Shown piece by piece: positions 38,321 through 47,585 of a DNA stretch of 64,000 nucleotides. The notes under the pieces are model-generated. The model saw nothing but the letters and a program-made list of their open reading frames with translations. It searched no databases and was not told the origin of the DNA. Both the position numbers and the translations under genes were made by a program. Position 1 is the first letter of the stretch; each line of letters opens with the position of its first letter. Origin of the DNA: an uncultured Sulfitobacter sp. (lineage in GTDB: Bacteria; Pseudomonadota; Alphaproteobacteria; Rhodobacterales; Rhodobacteraceae); contig NZ_CANMQD010000001.1 of the NCBI RefSeq assembly GCF_947499945.1, positions 1,488,001-1,552,000 on the forward strand, in the 5' to 3' direction.

Positions 38321-39553
38321 CTAAATCACGAATTGGGCAAGCGTCTCATCATTGGTGATATCTGTATAGGTGAACCCTGCGTCATCAAGCTGGGCGAGGA
38401 AGCGTGGGAACGTGTCAGGGTTCAGCGTTTCAATTCCGATCAGAACCGAACCGAAGTTGCGTGCCGATTTCTTGAGATACTCAAAGCGGCAGATATCGTC
38501 GTCAGGGCCGAGAATGTTCAGGAACTCTTTGAGCGCTCCAGGACGCTGGGGCATACGTAAAATAAAGTACTTTTTTAGACCCGAATATCGCTGCGCACGT
38601 TCCTTCACTTCGGGCAGCCGCTCGAAATCAAAGTTGCCACCAGAAGTGACGCAGACAACAGTCTTGCCCTTGATCTGCTCCGCAACTTCGCCCAGCGCCT
38701 CAATGCTCAAGGCACCTGCTGGCTCCAACACTATTCCCTCAACGTTTAGCATTTCGATGATGCTCACGCAGATGCGGTCCTCGGTCAGATGCACAACATC
38801 GCTACGCTTGGCGTCTTTCAGTTTTTCAAATGTTCGCACGCCGATTTTGGCAACCGCAGCACCATCAACAAAACTATTGATCGGTGATACATCAATCGGC
38901 GCACCCTCTTCCAAAGCGCGCCCAAGGCTGGGCGCACCTGTCGGCTCTACATAAGTATAAGTACAGCGATCCCCGAAAAAGGCACGCGTGCCCGCAGACA
39001 GGCCCCCGCCCCCGACAGGCAGGATAATATGATCGGGTACGCCGCCCAACTGGTCCTCAATCTCAACCGCGACAGAGGCCTGCCCCTCTATTACATTATC
39101 ATCGTCAAACGGTGATAAGAAATAAGCACCTTCATCCGCGCAGAATGCTTGCGCAGATTTTAGGGTTTGATCAAAATAGTCGCCGACAAGGCGCACTTCG
39201 ATGTTGGCTCCACCGAACATCTTGGTCTTTTGAATTTTCTGCTGAGGTGTGGTGACAGGCATAAAAATGACGCCCCGCACGCCGAAATGACTGCACATAA
39301 AAGCAACACCCTGTGCGTGGTTGCCAGCAGACGCGCAGACAAAAAGCTGATGTTCTGGGATCAGTTTGCGCATGGCATTAAACGCGCCGCGCAATTTGTA
39401 TGAACGCACGGGACTAAGGTCTTCACGCTTCAAGTAAATTTCGGCACCATACCGCTCTGACAGATGTTCGTTCTTAAGGAGGGGCGTAGCAGGAAACACC
39501 GCACGCATGGCACGAGTGGCGGCAATTGCGCCCATTTGGAAATCATCGCTCAT
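38321..39553 (-). CDS. ilvA: Threonine ammonia-lyase (threonine dehydratase)
   Basis: IlvA converts threonine to 2-oxobutyrate, the first step of isoleucine synthesis. The PLP lysine is in SPVRSYKLRGAFNAM, the phosphate-binding loop is LPVGGGGLSAGTR, and the C-terminal part holds one ACT-like regulatory region (FILRMPQRPGALKEFLNIL). At 410 residues it is the short biosynthetic form rather than the catabolic one. The ATG is 5' in a compact leftward pair with the SDR gene. It is divergent from argG. Confidence 0.95.
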   Translation of the reverse strand: MSDDFQMGAIAATRAMRAVFPATPLLKNEHLSERYGAEIYLKREDLSPVRSYKLRGAFNAMRKLIPEHQLFVCASAGNHAQGVAFMCSHFGVRGVIFMPVTTPQQKIQKTKMFGGANIEVRLVGDYFDQTLKSAQAFCADEGAYFLSPFDDDNVIEGQASVAVEIEDQLGGVPDHIILPVGGGGLSAGTRAFFGDRCTYTYVEPTGAPSLGRALEEGAPIDVSPINSFVDGAAVAKIGVRTFEKLKDAKRSDVVHLTEDRICVSIIEMLNVEGIVLEPAGALSIEALGEVAEQIKGKTVVCVTSGGNFDFERLPEVKERAQRYSGLKKYFILRMPQRPGALKEFLNILGPDDDICRFEYLKKSARNFGSVLIGIETLNPDTFPRFLAQLDDAGFTYTDITNDETLAQFVI

Positions 39554-39683
39554 GTGCTGCGGCCCTTGTATTGCGCCTGTCTTGGATAGGACCCCCAGAC
39601 ACCCCCGTCAATAAACCCATCTCACTTGCTGTACGGCGCGAAACCCGATACGCCACCCGCGAAACGCGACAAAGGAAGAGATC

Positions 39684-40901
39684 ATGTCTGCACCCAAAAA
39701 AGTTGTGCTCGCCTACTCCGGTGGCCTCGATACCTCGATCATCCTCAAATGGCTCCAGACCGAATATGGTTGTGAGGTTGTAACCTTCACCGCTGATCTG
39801 GGTCAGGGCGAAGAGTTGGAGCCTGCGCGCGCCAAAGCGGAGATGATGGGTGCGTCGGAGATTTACGTCGAAGATGTCCGCGAAGAGTTTGTGCGTGATT
39901 TTGTATTCCCGATGTTCCGTGCCAATGCAGTTTACGAAGGGCTGTACTTGTTGGGCACTTCCATCGCGCGTCCGCTGATCTCTAAACGTCTGGTTGAGAT
40001 TGCCCATGAGACTGGCGCAGATGCCGTAGCCCACGGTGCGACTGGCAAAGGTAACGATCAGGTTCGGTTCGAGTTGGCCGCCTACGCCCTAGATCCTAAC
40101 ATCAAAGTAATTGCCCCATGGCGCGAATGGGATTTGACCAGCCGCACCAAGTTGCTTGAGTTTGCAGAGCAGAACCAGATCCCCGTTGCAAAAGACAAGC
40201 GCGGCGAAGCGCCCTTCTCGGTTGATGCGAACCTATTACATACCTCGTCAGAGGGCAAAGTTCTGGAAGATCCTGCCGTAGATGCGCCAGAGTATGTTTA
40301 CCAGCGCACCGTCGCGCCAGAGGATGCACCAAACGAGCCTGAGTATGTTGAAGTCGGATTCGAACGCGGCGATGCGGTTTCCGTGAATGGCGATAACCTC
40401 TCCCCCGCTGAAGTGCTGACCAAGCTGAACGAGCTGGGCGGCAAACACGGCTGTGGTCGTCTTGATCTGGTTGAAGGCCGTTTCGTTGGCATGAAATCAC
40501 GCGGTATCTATGAGACACCCGGCGGCACGCTGTTACTCGAAGCGCACCGTGCAATCGAATCTATCACGCTGGACCGTGGCGCAATGCATCTCAAAGACCA
40601 GCTAATGCCGCAATACGCCGAGTTAATTTACAACGGTTTCTGGTTCTCGCCAGAACGCACAATGCTGCAAGCCGCCATCGACGCCAGCCAAACACACGTC
40701 ACAGGTACTGTTCGTTTGAAACTTTACAAAGGACATGTGCGCACCGTTGGGCGCTGGTCTGATTACAGCCTCTATTCCGAGGCGCATGTAACGTTTGAAG
40801 ATGATGCGGGAGCCTACGATCAAAAAGACGCGGCAGGATTTATCCAACTTAACGCACTCCGCCTAAAGCTGTTGGCCGCACGCGACAAGCGGATGAAGTA
40901 G
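39684..40901 (+). CDS. argG: Argininosuccinate synthase
   Basis: ArgG joins citrulline and aspartate with ATP in arginine biosynthesis. The 405-residue product shows the P-loop-like [13 protein letters not shown], the second motif [16 protein letters not shown], and [19 protein letters not shown] precedes the ATG. argJ, another arginine gene, is about 29 kb away. A hairpin lies 38 bases after the stop. Confidence 0.98.
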   Translation: MSAPKKVVLAYSGGLDTSIILKWLQTEYGCEVVTFTADLGQGEELEPARAKAEMMGASEIYVEDVREEFVRDFVFPMFRANAVYEGLYLLGTSIARPLISKRLVEIAHETGADAVAHGATGKGNDQVRFELAAYALDPNIKVIAPWREWDLTSRTKLLEFAEQNQIPVAKDKRGEAPFSVDANLLHTSSEGKVLEDPAVDAPEYVYQRTVAPEDAPNEPEYVEVGFERGDAVSVNGDNLSPAEVLTKLNELGGKHGCGRLDLVEGRFVGMKSRGIYETPGGTLLLEAHRAIESITLDRGAMHLKDQLMPQYAELIYNGFWFSPERTMLQAAIDASQTHVTGTVRLKLYKGHVRTVGRWSDYSLYSEAHVTFEDDAGAYDQKDAAGFIQLNALRLKLLAARDKRMK

Positions 40902-40931
40902 AGACGCGCCAATCCTGCTTCGTCCTAAACC

Positions 40932-40969
40932 AAAAAATAGCGACCCAGACTGAGAGAGCCTGGGTCGCT
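40932..40969 (-). terminator. Intrinsic terminator between argG and the sulfotransferase-like gene
   Basis: AGCGACCCAG (40939-40948) pairs with CTGGGTCGCT (40960-40969), an exact 10-bp stem. On the minus strand it is followed by ATTTTTT (40938-40932), so it best fits the end of the leftward gene; the same hairpin may also stop argG transcription. Confidence 0.7.
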
Positions 40970-41062
40970 TACTCGTTAACCATACCGGAAACCGGCTACA
41001 CAACCGTAGTTGCATAGATACTGTTTAAGAACGCTGAACATTTAACAGCGGAATTTATCCAA

Positions 41063-41764
41063 TCACGGGGAAATGCGGGCATCACGTAACCCTGAGTAGT
41101 AAGGGAGCGCGGCATCCAGTATGGATCTGAGTGTTTCTGGCACTTCTGGCAATGGCCCTTCTGCCCCCGCAATTCCAGTGCTTTTGTGCACCGCCCCATA
41201 CCAGTGTTTCGCCCAGACACCGTCCTCTGCTCTTGGGCCAGCAGGCCATTTGAGCATTGCAGGATCAAATGGCAAATTAATCGCCTTACACAGTGCACGT
41301 AGCATCATTTCAGGCTGGGCCCGAATATCAGTGCTGTCGATCACAATCCCGCCCAGCTTGTTGTAGATTTCTGCTTGCTGAACAAATCCGATGTCTTTCA
41401 ATGTTGGCGCTTCGCGTTTGGCAGCATAGCTCGCAATAACACGCGCAGGGTGCCTGATCAGGTGCACATTCACGCAATCCTTGGCCCAGTCCAGCGGGAA
41501 GTTAGACAGCATGTGATGTGGCATATGCTTCATATAGATATGCGGTGTGCCGTCTCTCTTGCAGGTTTCTGCAATGCTATGCGGGTCGGTTTCATGCCCC
41601 GCAACGATTTCAGCCGTCATGGGGTGGTCCGCGCCCGTGGCCAAAAGATAGGCCGCATAGAACGGCTCATCCATAATCGAAAAGTCAGCCCTCGCCCCAA
41701 ATGCGTACATCATTGCCGTGCTCAAGTTACGCGGGCCGGACCACATTGCTATTCGCATCTTCAT
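41063..41764 (-). CDS. Sulfotransferase-like P-loop protein
   Basis: The 233-residue product opens with MRIAMWSGPRNLSTAMMYAFG, which resembles the 5'-PSB loop of PAPS-dependent sulfotransferases, and has a second PAPS-type motif VHLIRHPARVIASYAAKR. The acceptor is unknown, and small proteins of this kind are often annotated only as sulfotransferase-like. AGAGGAT precedes the chosen ATG; an ATG six bases later is equally possible. It is divergent from msrA. Confidence 0.8.
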   Translation of the reverse strand: MKMRIAMWSGPRNLSTAMMYAFGARADFSIMDEPFYAAYLLATGADHPMTAEIVAGHETDPHSIAETCKRDGTPHIYMKHMPHHMLSNFPLDWAKDCVNVHLIRHPARVIASYAAKREAPTLKDIGFVQQAEIYNKLGGIVIDSTDIRAQPEMMLRALCKAINLPFDPAMLKWPAGPRAEDGVWAKHWYGAVHKSTGIAGAEGPLPEVPETLRSILDAALPYYSGLRDARISP

Positions 41765-41905
41765 ATCCTCTGAAACGTTCACGCTATTCTGCGGGTTTAG
41801 GTCGCACACATCACGGTAAACTGAATACACCAGATCGTGAAAATGCCAATCGCCCGTTGCGTGCTAGGATCATTCGGTCCAGCCTTTGGAAAAATGGAGA
41901 GTATT

Positions 41906-42562
41906 GTGAACATCATCGAGAATCTCAAAGTCTTCAGTCTTGCAGGACTGATTGTAGTGGGCCTTTTCGTCCAAGCAATGCCTGCACAGGCCGCAGGTTC
42001 CGAAACACTCACCGTTGCCGGAGGGTGCTTTTGGTGCGTTGAAGCTGATTTCGAAACGGTAGAAGGTGTCACCGATGCTGTCTCCGGCTATGCTGGTGGG
42101 GCCACGTCGAACCCGACCTACAAGGAGGTCACTGGGGGTAACACAGGTCACTACGAAGTTGTCCAAATTACCTTCGATCCAGCCATCGTGAGCGCAGACA
42201 CCCTTCTCGATCTCTTTTTTCGCTCGGTTGATCCGACGGACGCCGGAGGTCAGTTTTGTGACCGTGGCCTCAGCTATCGCACTGCAGTTTTTGCAACTGA
42301 CAATCAGAAAACAGCAGCGGAGAACGCAAAGGCTGATGCTGAAAAAGAGCTAGGCAAAGAAGTCGTTACGCCAGTTTTGAGCGCGACCAAGTTTTACCCC
42401 GCAGAGGCCTACCATCAGGATTATGCTAAAGGTAAGAAACTGGTACTCACACGCTTTGGCCCCAAAAGCCAAGCAAACGCATACAAAGCGTATCGCAAAG
42501 CCTGCGGTCGTGACGCACGGGTAAAAGAACTGTGGGGGTCGGCAGCTCCGTTTGTGGATTAA
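41906..42562 (+). CDS. msrA: Secreted peptide-methionine (S)-S-oxide reductase MsrA
   Basis: MsrA reduces the S form of methionine sulfoxide in proteins. The catalytic motif GCFWC is in AGGCFWCVEADFETVEGV, with GGNTGHYEVVQI and FYPAEAYHQDY following. A signal-like N-terminus (ENLKVFSLAGLIVVGLFVQAMPAQA) indicates export to the periplasm. I use a GTG with GGAG six bases upstream; an ATG 12 bases earlier is also possible. The 3' end overlaps rbsK by four bases. Confidence 0.93.
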   Translation: MNIIENLKVFSLAGLIVVGLFVQAMPAQAAGSETLTVAGGCFWCVEADFETVEGVTDAVSGYAGGATSNPTYKEVTGGNTGHYEVVQITFDPAIVSADTLLDLFFRSVDPTDAGGQFCDRGLSYRTAVFATDNQKTAAENAKADAEKELGKEVVTPVLSATKFYPAEAYHQDYAKGKKLVLTRFGPKSQANAYKAYRKACGRDARVKELWGSAAPFVD

Positions 42563-43425
42563 ATCCCGAAATGGTCCTGAATTTCCTTGAGGTCAGGGAT
42601 CACATCCGCAGTGCCGCGCCGCGTCACCATGAGGGCACCTGCTTTGAGCGCAAGGTCAATTGCTACCTCCATTTCCATACCGCGATCCAAGGCCGCAACC
42701 AGATAACCTGTAAAGGTATCACCAGCGCCAGTAGTATCCACAGCATCTGCAGGATAAGCGTCAAAGTGCTTTTCCCCTGCATTAGAGACCCATCTGCAAC
42801 CTTTTGCGCCTAATGTAATCACAACGTCCGCAACGCCCAGCGCTTCAGCGGGTTTGCCTGTAGAGGCCTCCAACTGTGCCGCCTCAACCTCATTGAGAAC
42901 GAGCAAATCAATACGACCTAACAAGCGCTCGATCGCAGCCGCCTCAAAAGGTGCGGCGGCATAGGCGACACGCAAACCCAGTGATTTCGCTGTAGTCGCC
43001 GCATATTCCTGACCATTGGTTTCATTCTGCATGAGCAGAAAATCTTTGTGCGACGCTTCGGACAGGGCAGCGCCGATAATTGCTTCTGTAAGGTGCACAT
43101 TTGCCCCTTGAAACAGAACGATACTGTTCTCACCCTCCGGATCTATCACAATATTTGCGTGGCCCGTTGGCACTTCGATCTGAGCGATATGTGGGGTGTC
43201 GACGCCGTATTCTATCAATCGGTCGCGAGTCCAGCGTCCATCCGGACCAATCGCACCGATATGGGAAACACGTGCGGCAGCACGGGCCGCCGCGACCGAC
43301 ATATTCGCACCCTTTCCACCAAGCCCGAACCCATAGCTGAGCGCTGCCAGTGTTTCGCCAGGCGCAGGTAAATGAGGCACCTCATAAAAGTTATCGATAT
43401 TGATCGAGCCGAGGTTCCAGATCAT
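42559..43425 (-). CDS. Ribokinase-type PfkB sugar kinase
   Basis: The 288-residue product has the PfkB signatures: N-terminal LGLGGKGANMSVAAARA (as GFGLGGKGAN) and C-terminal DTTGAGDTFTGYLVAAL with catalytic Asp. It most resembles ribokinase, but the sugar cannot be proven from sequence; there is no rbs transport system beside it. Its start overlaps the maeB stop by four bases after AAGGTGG, so the pair is co-translated. Confidence 0.88.
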   Translation of the reverse strand: MIWNLGSINIDNFYEVPHLPAPGETLAALSYGFGLGGKGANMSVAAARAAARVSHIGAIGPDGRWTRDRLIEYGVDTPHIAQIEVPTGHANIVIDPEGENSIVLFQGANVHLTEAIIGAALSEASHKDFLLMQNETNGQEYAATTAKSLGLRVAYAAAPFEAAAIERLLGRIDLLVLNEVEAAQLEASTGKPAEALGVADVVITLGAKGCRWVSNAGEKHFDAYPADAVDTTGAGDTFTGYLVAALDRGMEMEVAIDLALKAGALMVTRRGTADVIPDLKEIQDHFGI

Positions 43426-45680
43426 CCGCCCACCTTGGAGGCTGCGAGGATCGCCATGTTGAGAATATCGTTTGTCGTCGATGTGGAGGAAGCAATCTGA
43501 ATCGACTGATCCAGCCCCGTGAGGATCGGACCGATTACTGTCGCCCCTGCCATTTCCTGCATCAACTTGACCGAAATACTGGCAGAGTGTCGGGCGGGCA
43601 CAACCAATATATTCGCCGGACCTGTCAAGCGGGAGAAAGGATATTTTTTCTGGCTCTCGACATTGAGTGCGACATCAACGGTCATTTCACCCTCAAACTC
43701 AAAATCGACGCCACGACTATCAAGAACGTCGGGCGCTAAGTGCATCTTCTCTGCCCGTTCGGACACAGGATAGCCAAAGGTTGAAAAGCTAACAAATGCC
43801 ACACGCGGCTCCAGCCCCAGATGCCGCGCAACACGTGCGCCACTTTCTGCAATATTGGCAAGGTCCTCCGCATCGGGCCATTCATGCACAAGCGTATCGC
43901 CAATCAACACAATCCGGCCCTTGTGGAGTACAGCCGTAATCCCAGCGGCCCCCGCTTTTGCATTGGCATCGAACACATGATTGATCCGGTCCAAAACATG
44001 CGCTGATTTACGGGTCGCTCCAGTCACAAGGCCGTCTCCGTGCCCATGTGCCAGCATCAAGGCCGCAAATACATGACGGTCCGTTGCAGCAAGGCGGTGA
44101 ATGTCTTTGCTATCAAAGCCGCGGCGCTGAAGGCGTTTGTAGAGGAATGATTTATACATATCCAAATGCTGGGTGTTGCCCGCATTAACGACTTCCAATT
44201 CCCGCGTCGCGTCTTCCATGCCAGCCTTGATCAGCTTTGCCTTCACATCGTCGGCGCGACCAACAACCAGCGCTTTTCCCAACCCTTGCCGCTGATACAT
44301 CACAGCTGCGCGGAGCACTTTTGGATCATCACCCTCTGCGAAAATCATACGCGCTTGATTTGTCCGAGCACGTGCATTGATACCCCGCATCACGTTTGCT
44401 GTCGGATCAAGACGGGATTTCAAGCTTTGCTCATAGGCATCCATATCAATGATGGGACGGCGCGCAGCCCCCGTATCCATCCCCGCCTTTGCAACAGCAG
44501 GTGGAATGCGGTGGATCAAGCGCGGGTCAAATGGCGTCGGAATGATATAGTCACGGCCAAAGCTTAGGTTCTTGCCGTAGGCGAGCGCCACTTCGTCCGG
44601 CACGTCCTCACGCGCCAGCTGGGCAAGGGCGTGGGCGCAGGCGATCTTCATCTCATCGTTGATGGCGCGTGCATTGATATCCAGCGCCCCACGAAAAAGA
44701 TAAGGAAAGCCGAGGACATTATTCACCTGGTTCGGGTAATCACTACGCCCTGTTGCAACGATGGCATCGGCACGCACAGCGTGTGCTTCTTCTGGCGTTA
44801 TCTCGGGATCGGGGTTCGCCATGGCAAAAATTACGGGATAGTCGGCCATGCTCGCAACCATCTCGGGCGTAACGGCACCTTTGACCGACACACCAAGAAA
44901 CACATCAGCGCCATCCATCGCGTCGGCAAGGCTTCGCGCCTCCGTGGTGGCGGCATGGGCTGACTTCCACTGATTCATACCTTCGGTACGACCCTGATAA
45001 ATCACACCTTTGGTATCACACATGATACAATTGTTGTGCCGGGCACCCATTGCTTTGAGCAACTCAAGACAGGCAATGCCAGCAGCCCCCGCACCATTGA
45101 GAACTATGCGCACATCTTCAATTTTCTTGCCCGATATCTTGAGCGCATTAAGCAAACCAGCCGCACAGATAACAGCAGTGCCATGCTGGTCATCGTGAAA
45201 AACGGGGATGTCCATTTCTTCTTTCAGACGCTGCTCAATGATGAAACACTCGGGCGCCTTGATATCTTCGAGGTTGATGCCACCAAATGTCGGGCCCATC
45301 AACTTGACCGCATTAATGAAGGCTTCGGTGTCTTCGGTGTCCAGTTCAAGGTCGATCGAGTTCACATCGGCAAACCGTTTGAACAATACGGCCTTCCCCT
45401 CCATCACAGGTTTGGACGCCAGAGCACCAAGATTGCCAAGGCCCAGAACAGCAGTCCCATTTGAAATAACAGCGACTAGGTTTCCCTTGTTGGTATAGTC
45501 GTATGCCAGCTGCGGGTCGGCAGCGATTGCCTCACAAGGGACCGCAACACCCGGAGAATACGCAAGCGACAAGTCACGCTGCGTCGCCATTGGAACTGTG
45601 GCGGAAATCTCGAACTTTCCCGGTGTAGGCTCAAGGTGAAAGGCAAGTGCCTCTTCGGATGTTACTTTGTTTTTGGTCAC
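43422..45680 (-). CDS. maeB: NADP-dependent malic enzyme with phosphotransacetylase-like C-terminus
   Basis: MaeB converts malate to pyruvate, CO2 and NADPH. The 752-residue chain is the long proteobacterial form: malic enzyme N-terminus (DLSLAYSPGVAVPCEAI, FHDDQHGTAVICAAGLLNAL with the metal-binding Asp), Rossmann region (LNGAGAAGIACLELL), and a C-terminal phosphotransacetylase-like domain (from about 430; MLAHGHGDGLVTGAT), thought to sense acetyl-CoA. The start codon is GTG. It is followed by the PfkB kinase gene. Confidence 0.96.
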   Translation of the reverse strand: MTKNKVTSEEALAFHLEPTPGKFEISATVPMATQRDLSLAYSPGVAVPCEAIAADPQLAYDYTNKGNLVAVISNGTAVLGLGNLGALASKPVMEGKAVLFKRFADVNSIDLELDTEDTEAFINAVKLMGPTFGGINLEDIKAPECFIIEQRLKEEMDIPVFHDDQHGTAVICAAGLLNALKISGKKIEDVRIVLNGAGAAGIACLELLKAMGARHNNCIMCDTKGVIYQGRTEGMNQWKSAHAATTEARSLADAMDGADVFLGVSVKGAVTPEMVASMADYPVIFAMANPDPEITPEEAHAVRADAIVATGRSDYPNQVNNVLGFPYLFRGALDINARAINDEMKIACAHALAQLAREDVPDEVALAYGKNLSFGRDYIIPTPFDPRLIHRIPPAVAKAGMDTGAARRPIIDMDAYEQSLKSRLDPTANVMRGINARARTNQARMIFAEGDDPKVLRAAVMYQRQGLGKALVVGRADDVKAKLIKAGMEDATRELEVVNAGNTQHLDMYKSFLYKRLQRRGFDSKDIHRLAATDRHVFAALMLAHGHGDGLVTGATRKSAHVLDRINHVFDANAKAGAAGITAVLHKGRIVLIGDTLVHEWPDAEDLANIAESGARVARHLGLEPRVAFVSFSTFGYPVSERAEKMHLAPDVLDSRGVDFEFEGEMTVDVALNVESQKKYPFSRLTGPANILVVPARHSASISVKLMQEMAGATVIGPILTGLDQSIQIASSTSTTNDILNMAILAASKVGG

Positions 45681-45739
45681 AGGCTTGGCACTCTCAATTT
45701 GATTTTATCTTTCATAGCTGGCGCCGCGTCTGCGCACAA

Positions 45740-47458
45740 TCAGGCGACAAACCTTAGCCAATCATGGTTGGCAACAAATGCATCGTGGCGTTCAGGAAAA
45801 TCGGCGGCAAGGCGCGACAGTGCCCAGCGGATGACTTGTGCACGCTCGCAGCGATTTGCGCACCAAATTATCCTGATAAGGGTCTGCCAGCGCGCTGGAT
45901 CTGCCTTGAATGCTTGCTCAAGGGCGATAAGTTCCGATTTCGGTTGATCCAACGCTTTGTGGCAATCGGCACATAAGATACACAGATCCAGGTCGGCAGT
46001 GACCATCTTCTCGTGCTGAGCCAGAAGAGCCAGCGCCCGAGCGGCGGCGCCTGCCTTGAGGACGCGGTCGCCCAGCACATGAAGACTTTTCGGGTCAGGC
46101 ATGGTTGGTATCTGACCCAGCACCGTTACGATAAAAGACACCACTTGGGCCGCGCCAAAATCAGAGACGGCTGTTGGAACAATCCCCTCAGTTTTAAACT
46201 GAGGCTCAGCCAACGTGTCGTCATTGTTGAAGTCCGCAAAGAAATTGAGGTAGCGACACTGGCTTGCATGCGCGAGAGGCCAAAAATCTGCCCAACGTGT
46301 CTTGGCGGTCTGTAGGGTACCAAGCTCAATTACGAAAGCATCGGGATTGGCAAACAGCATATTCGTAAAGCCCGCACCGTGGTTCGAGATCATCATTTCG
46401 GCCTGCGCCATCAATGCAACTTGCTCCAATGGCTCAAGATCTTCGAACACTACATATTCAAACCCAAACCGCTGCAAATGCTCCAGCAACAAATCCTGCC
46501 CCGCCAATGGACGCGGCCTGCTTTGTGCGCTCCCCCGACCAATAAAGAACCGTTTTGGCAGATACCCAAAATCGCGCCCTTCTATTGCCTTGAGCGCCCG
46601 CTCTCTCAACGCGAGCAAAGGAGTGCTTACTGCGTTCATTGCTAACACGGGTAGAAAATCGATGCTGCCAAAGATGTGACCCTCAGGCGCAATATCCGCC
46701 AGCTTTTCCAGATCAGTTTGGGGCATTTGGCACATACCGCCGATAAAGTTATAGGCAGTCAACACGAGGTCATAGTCTTTCGGAGTGCGCTCAAAGAATA
46801 CCCGCCCCAAGAATTCAGGGAATAACGCAGCAACAAAAGCGTCGGCAAATTCACGGTGCTTTTCTTCCTGATTTGGGAAGTGAAAATAGATGTTTCCCTG
46901 AAATCCAACGTCATCAAGAACACACAGATGACTCAGTGATTCTGTGATGAAATGATAATAGTTGAAGGTGTTCCGACACTCGATAGCGAAGTCCAAATCA
47001 GACTCTAAAAAGGTTTTTTCTTCACCAATTTTCCGACCTTCATTCCCTGATCGGCATTTTTTGAGATAGGCGTTAAGAGCTTCGATTGATGGCCTTTCCT
47101 CGCTATCATTCTCCAACCGAAAGCTATTAAATAGTCGCGTTGCAGATGCACCAGACAGCACAAGTTTGTCACCCGCCATCGCGTGCGATTTACGAAAACT
47201 GGCACGCTCGATCACTGCGGGCACTGCGTTGATTTCCACCGCACTCTTAAACCGCTTATGGCGGTCCACAGATCTAACAAACGATCGGATTTTTTCGTTA
47301 ATTTCAGGGTGGGCACTCACGGCGAAACCGACAATCGTGGCTGGTGGGATCGTGCGCCAGAAAAACTTGGGTCGTCTAAGTAGCTTGAGGCCCTCATCCT
47401 GCCACGGGTTGAGGAACAGCGCTTCTGGATCTGCGGAAAGGTCAATCTTGTTGCGCAC
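45740..47458 (-). CDS. Glycosyltransferase family 61 (DUF563) protein
   Basis: The product (about 572 residues) contains the GT61/DUF563 signature FIGRGSAQSRPR, DLEPLEQVALMAQAEMMISNHGAGFTNMLF, and the following FVIELGT, which marks this glycosyltransferase fold. A large C-terminal extension (about 430-570) with TPR-like helices (RVLKAGAAARALALLAQHE) follows. No other polysaccharide genes are adjacent, so its sugar acceptor is unknown. I use a GTG with GAGG nine bases upstream; a TTG three codons earlier is also possible. Confidence 0.8.
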   Translation of the reverse strand: MRNKIDLSADPEALFLNPWQDEGLKLLRRPKFFWRTIPPATIVGFAVSAHPEINEKIRSFVRSVDRHKRFKSAVEINAVPAVIERASFRKSHAMAGDKLVLSGASATRLFNSFRLENDSEERPSIEALNAYLKKCRSGNEGRKIGEEKTFLESDLDFAIECRNTFNYYHFITESLSHLCVLDDVGFQGNIYFHFPNQEEKHREFADAFVAALFPEFLGRVFFERTPKDYDLVLTAYNFIGGMCQMPQTDLEKLADIAPEGHIFGSIDFLPVLAMNAVSTPLLALRERALKAIEGRDFGYLPKRFFIGRGSAQSRPRPLAGQDLLLEHLQRFGFEYVVFEDLEPLEQVALMAQAEMMISNHGAGFTNMLFANPDAFVIELGTLQTAKTRWADFWPLAHASQCRYLNFFADFNNDDTLAEPQFKTEGIVPTAVSDFGAAQVVSFIVTVLGQIPTMPDPKSLHVLGDRVLKAGAAARALALLAQHEKMVTADLDLCILCADCHKALDQPKSELIALEQAFKADPARWQTLIRIIWCANRCERAQVIRWALSRLAADFPERHDAFVANHDWLRFVA

Positions 47459-47585
47459 AGGTTTCAACCTCTATCGGAGGAATTGGAGGTTGTTCTAACA
47501 CATTCACCGCACTCGTCCATCCGGTTGGCCCCCTTCCCTCCTTTGCTGTGGTTTTGTAAGGACGTAGGATGCGAGGGGGAAGCAT

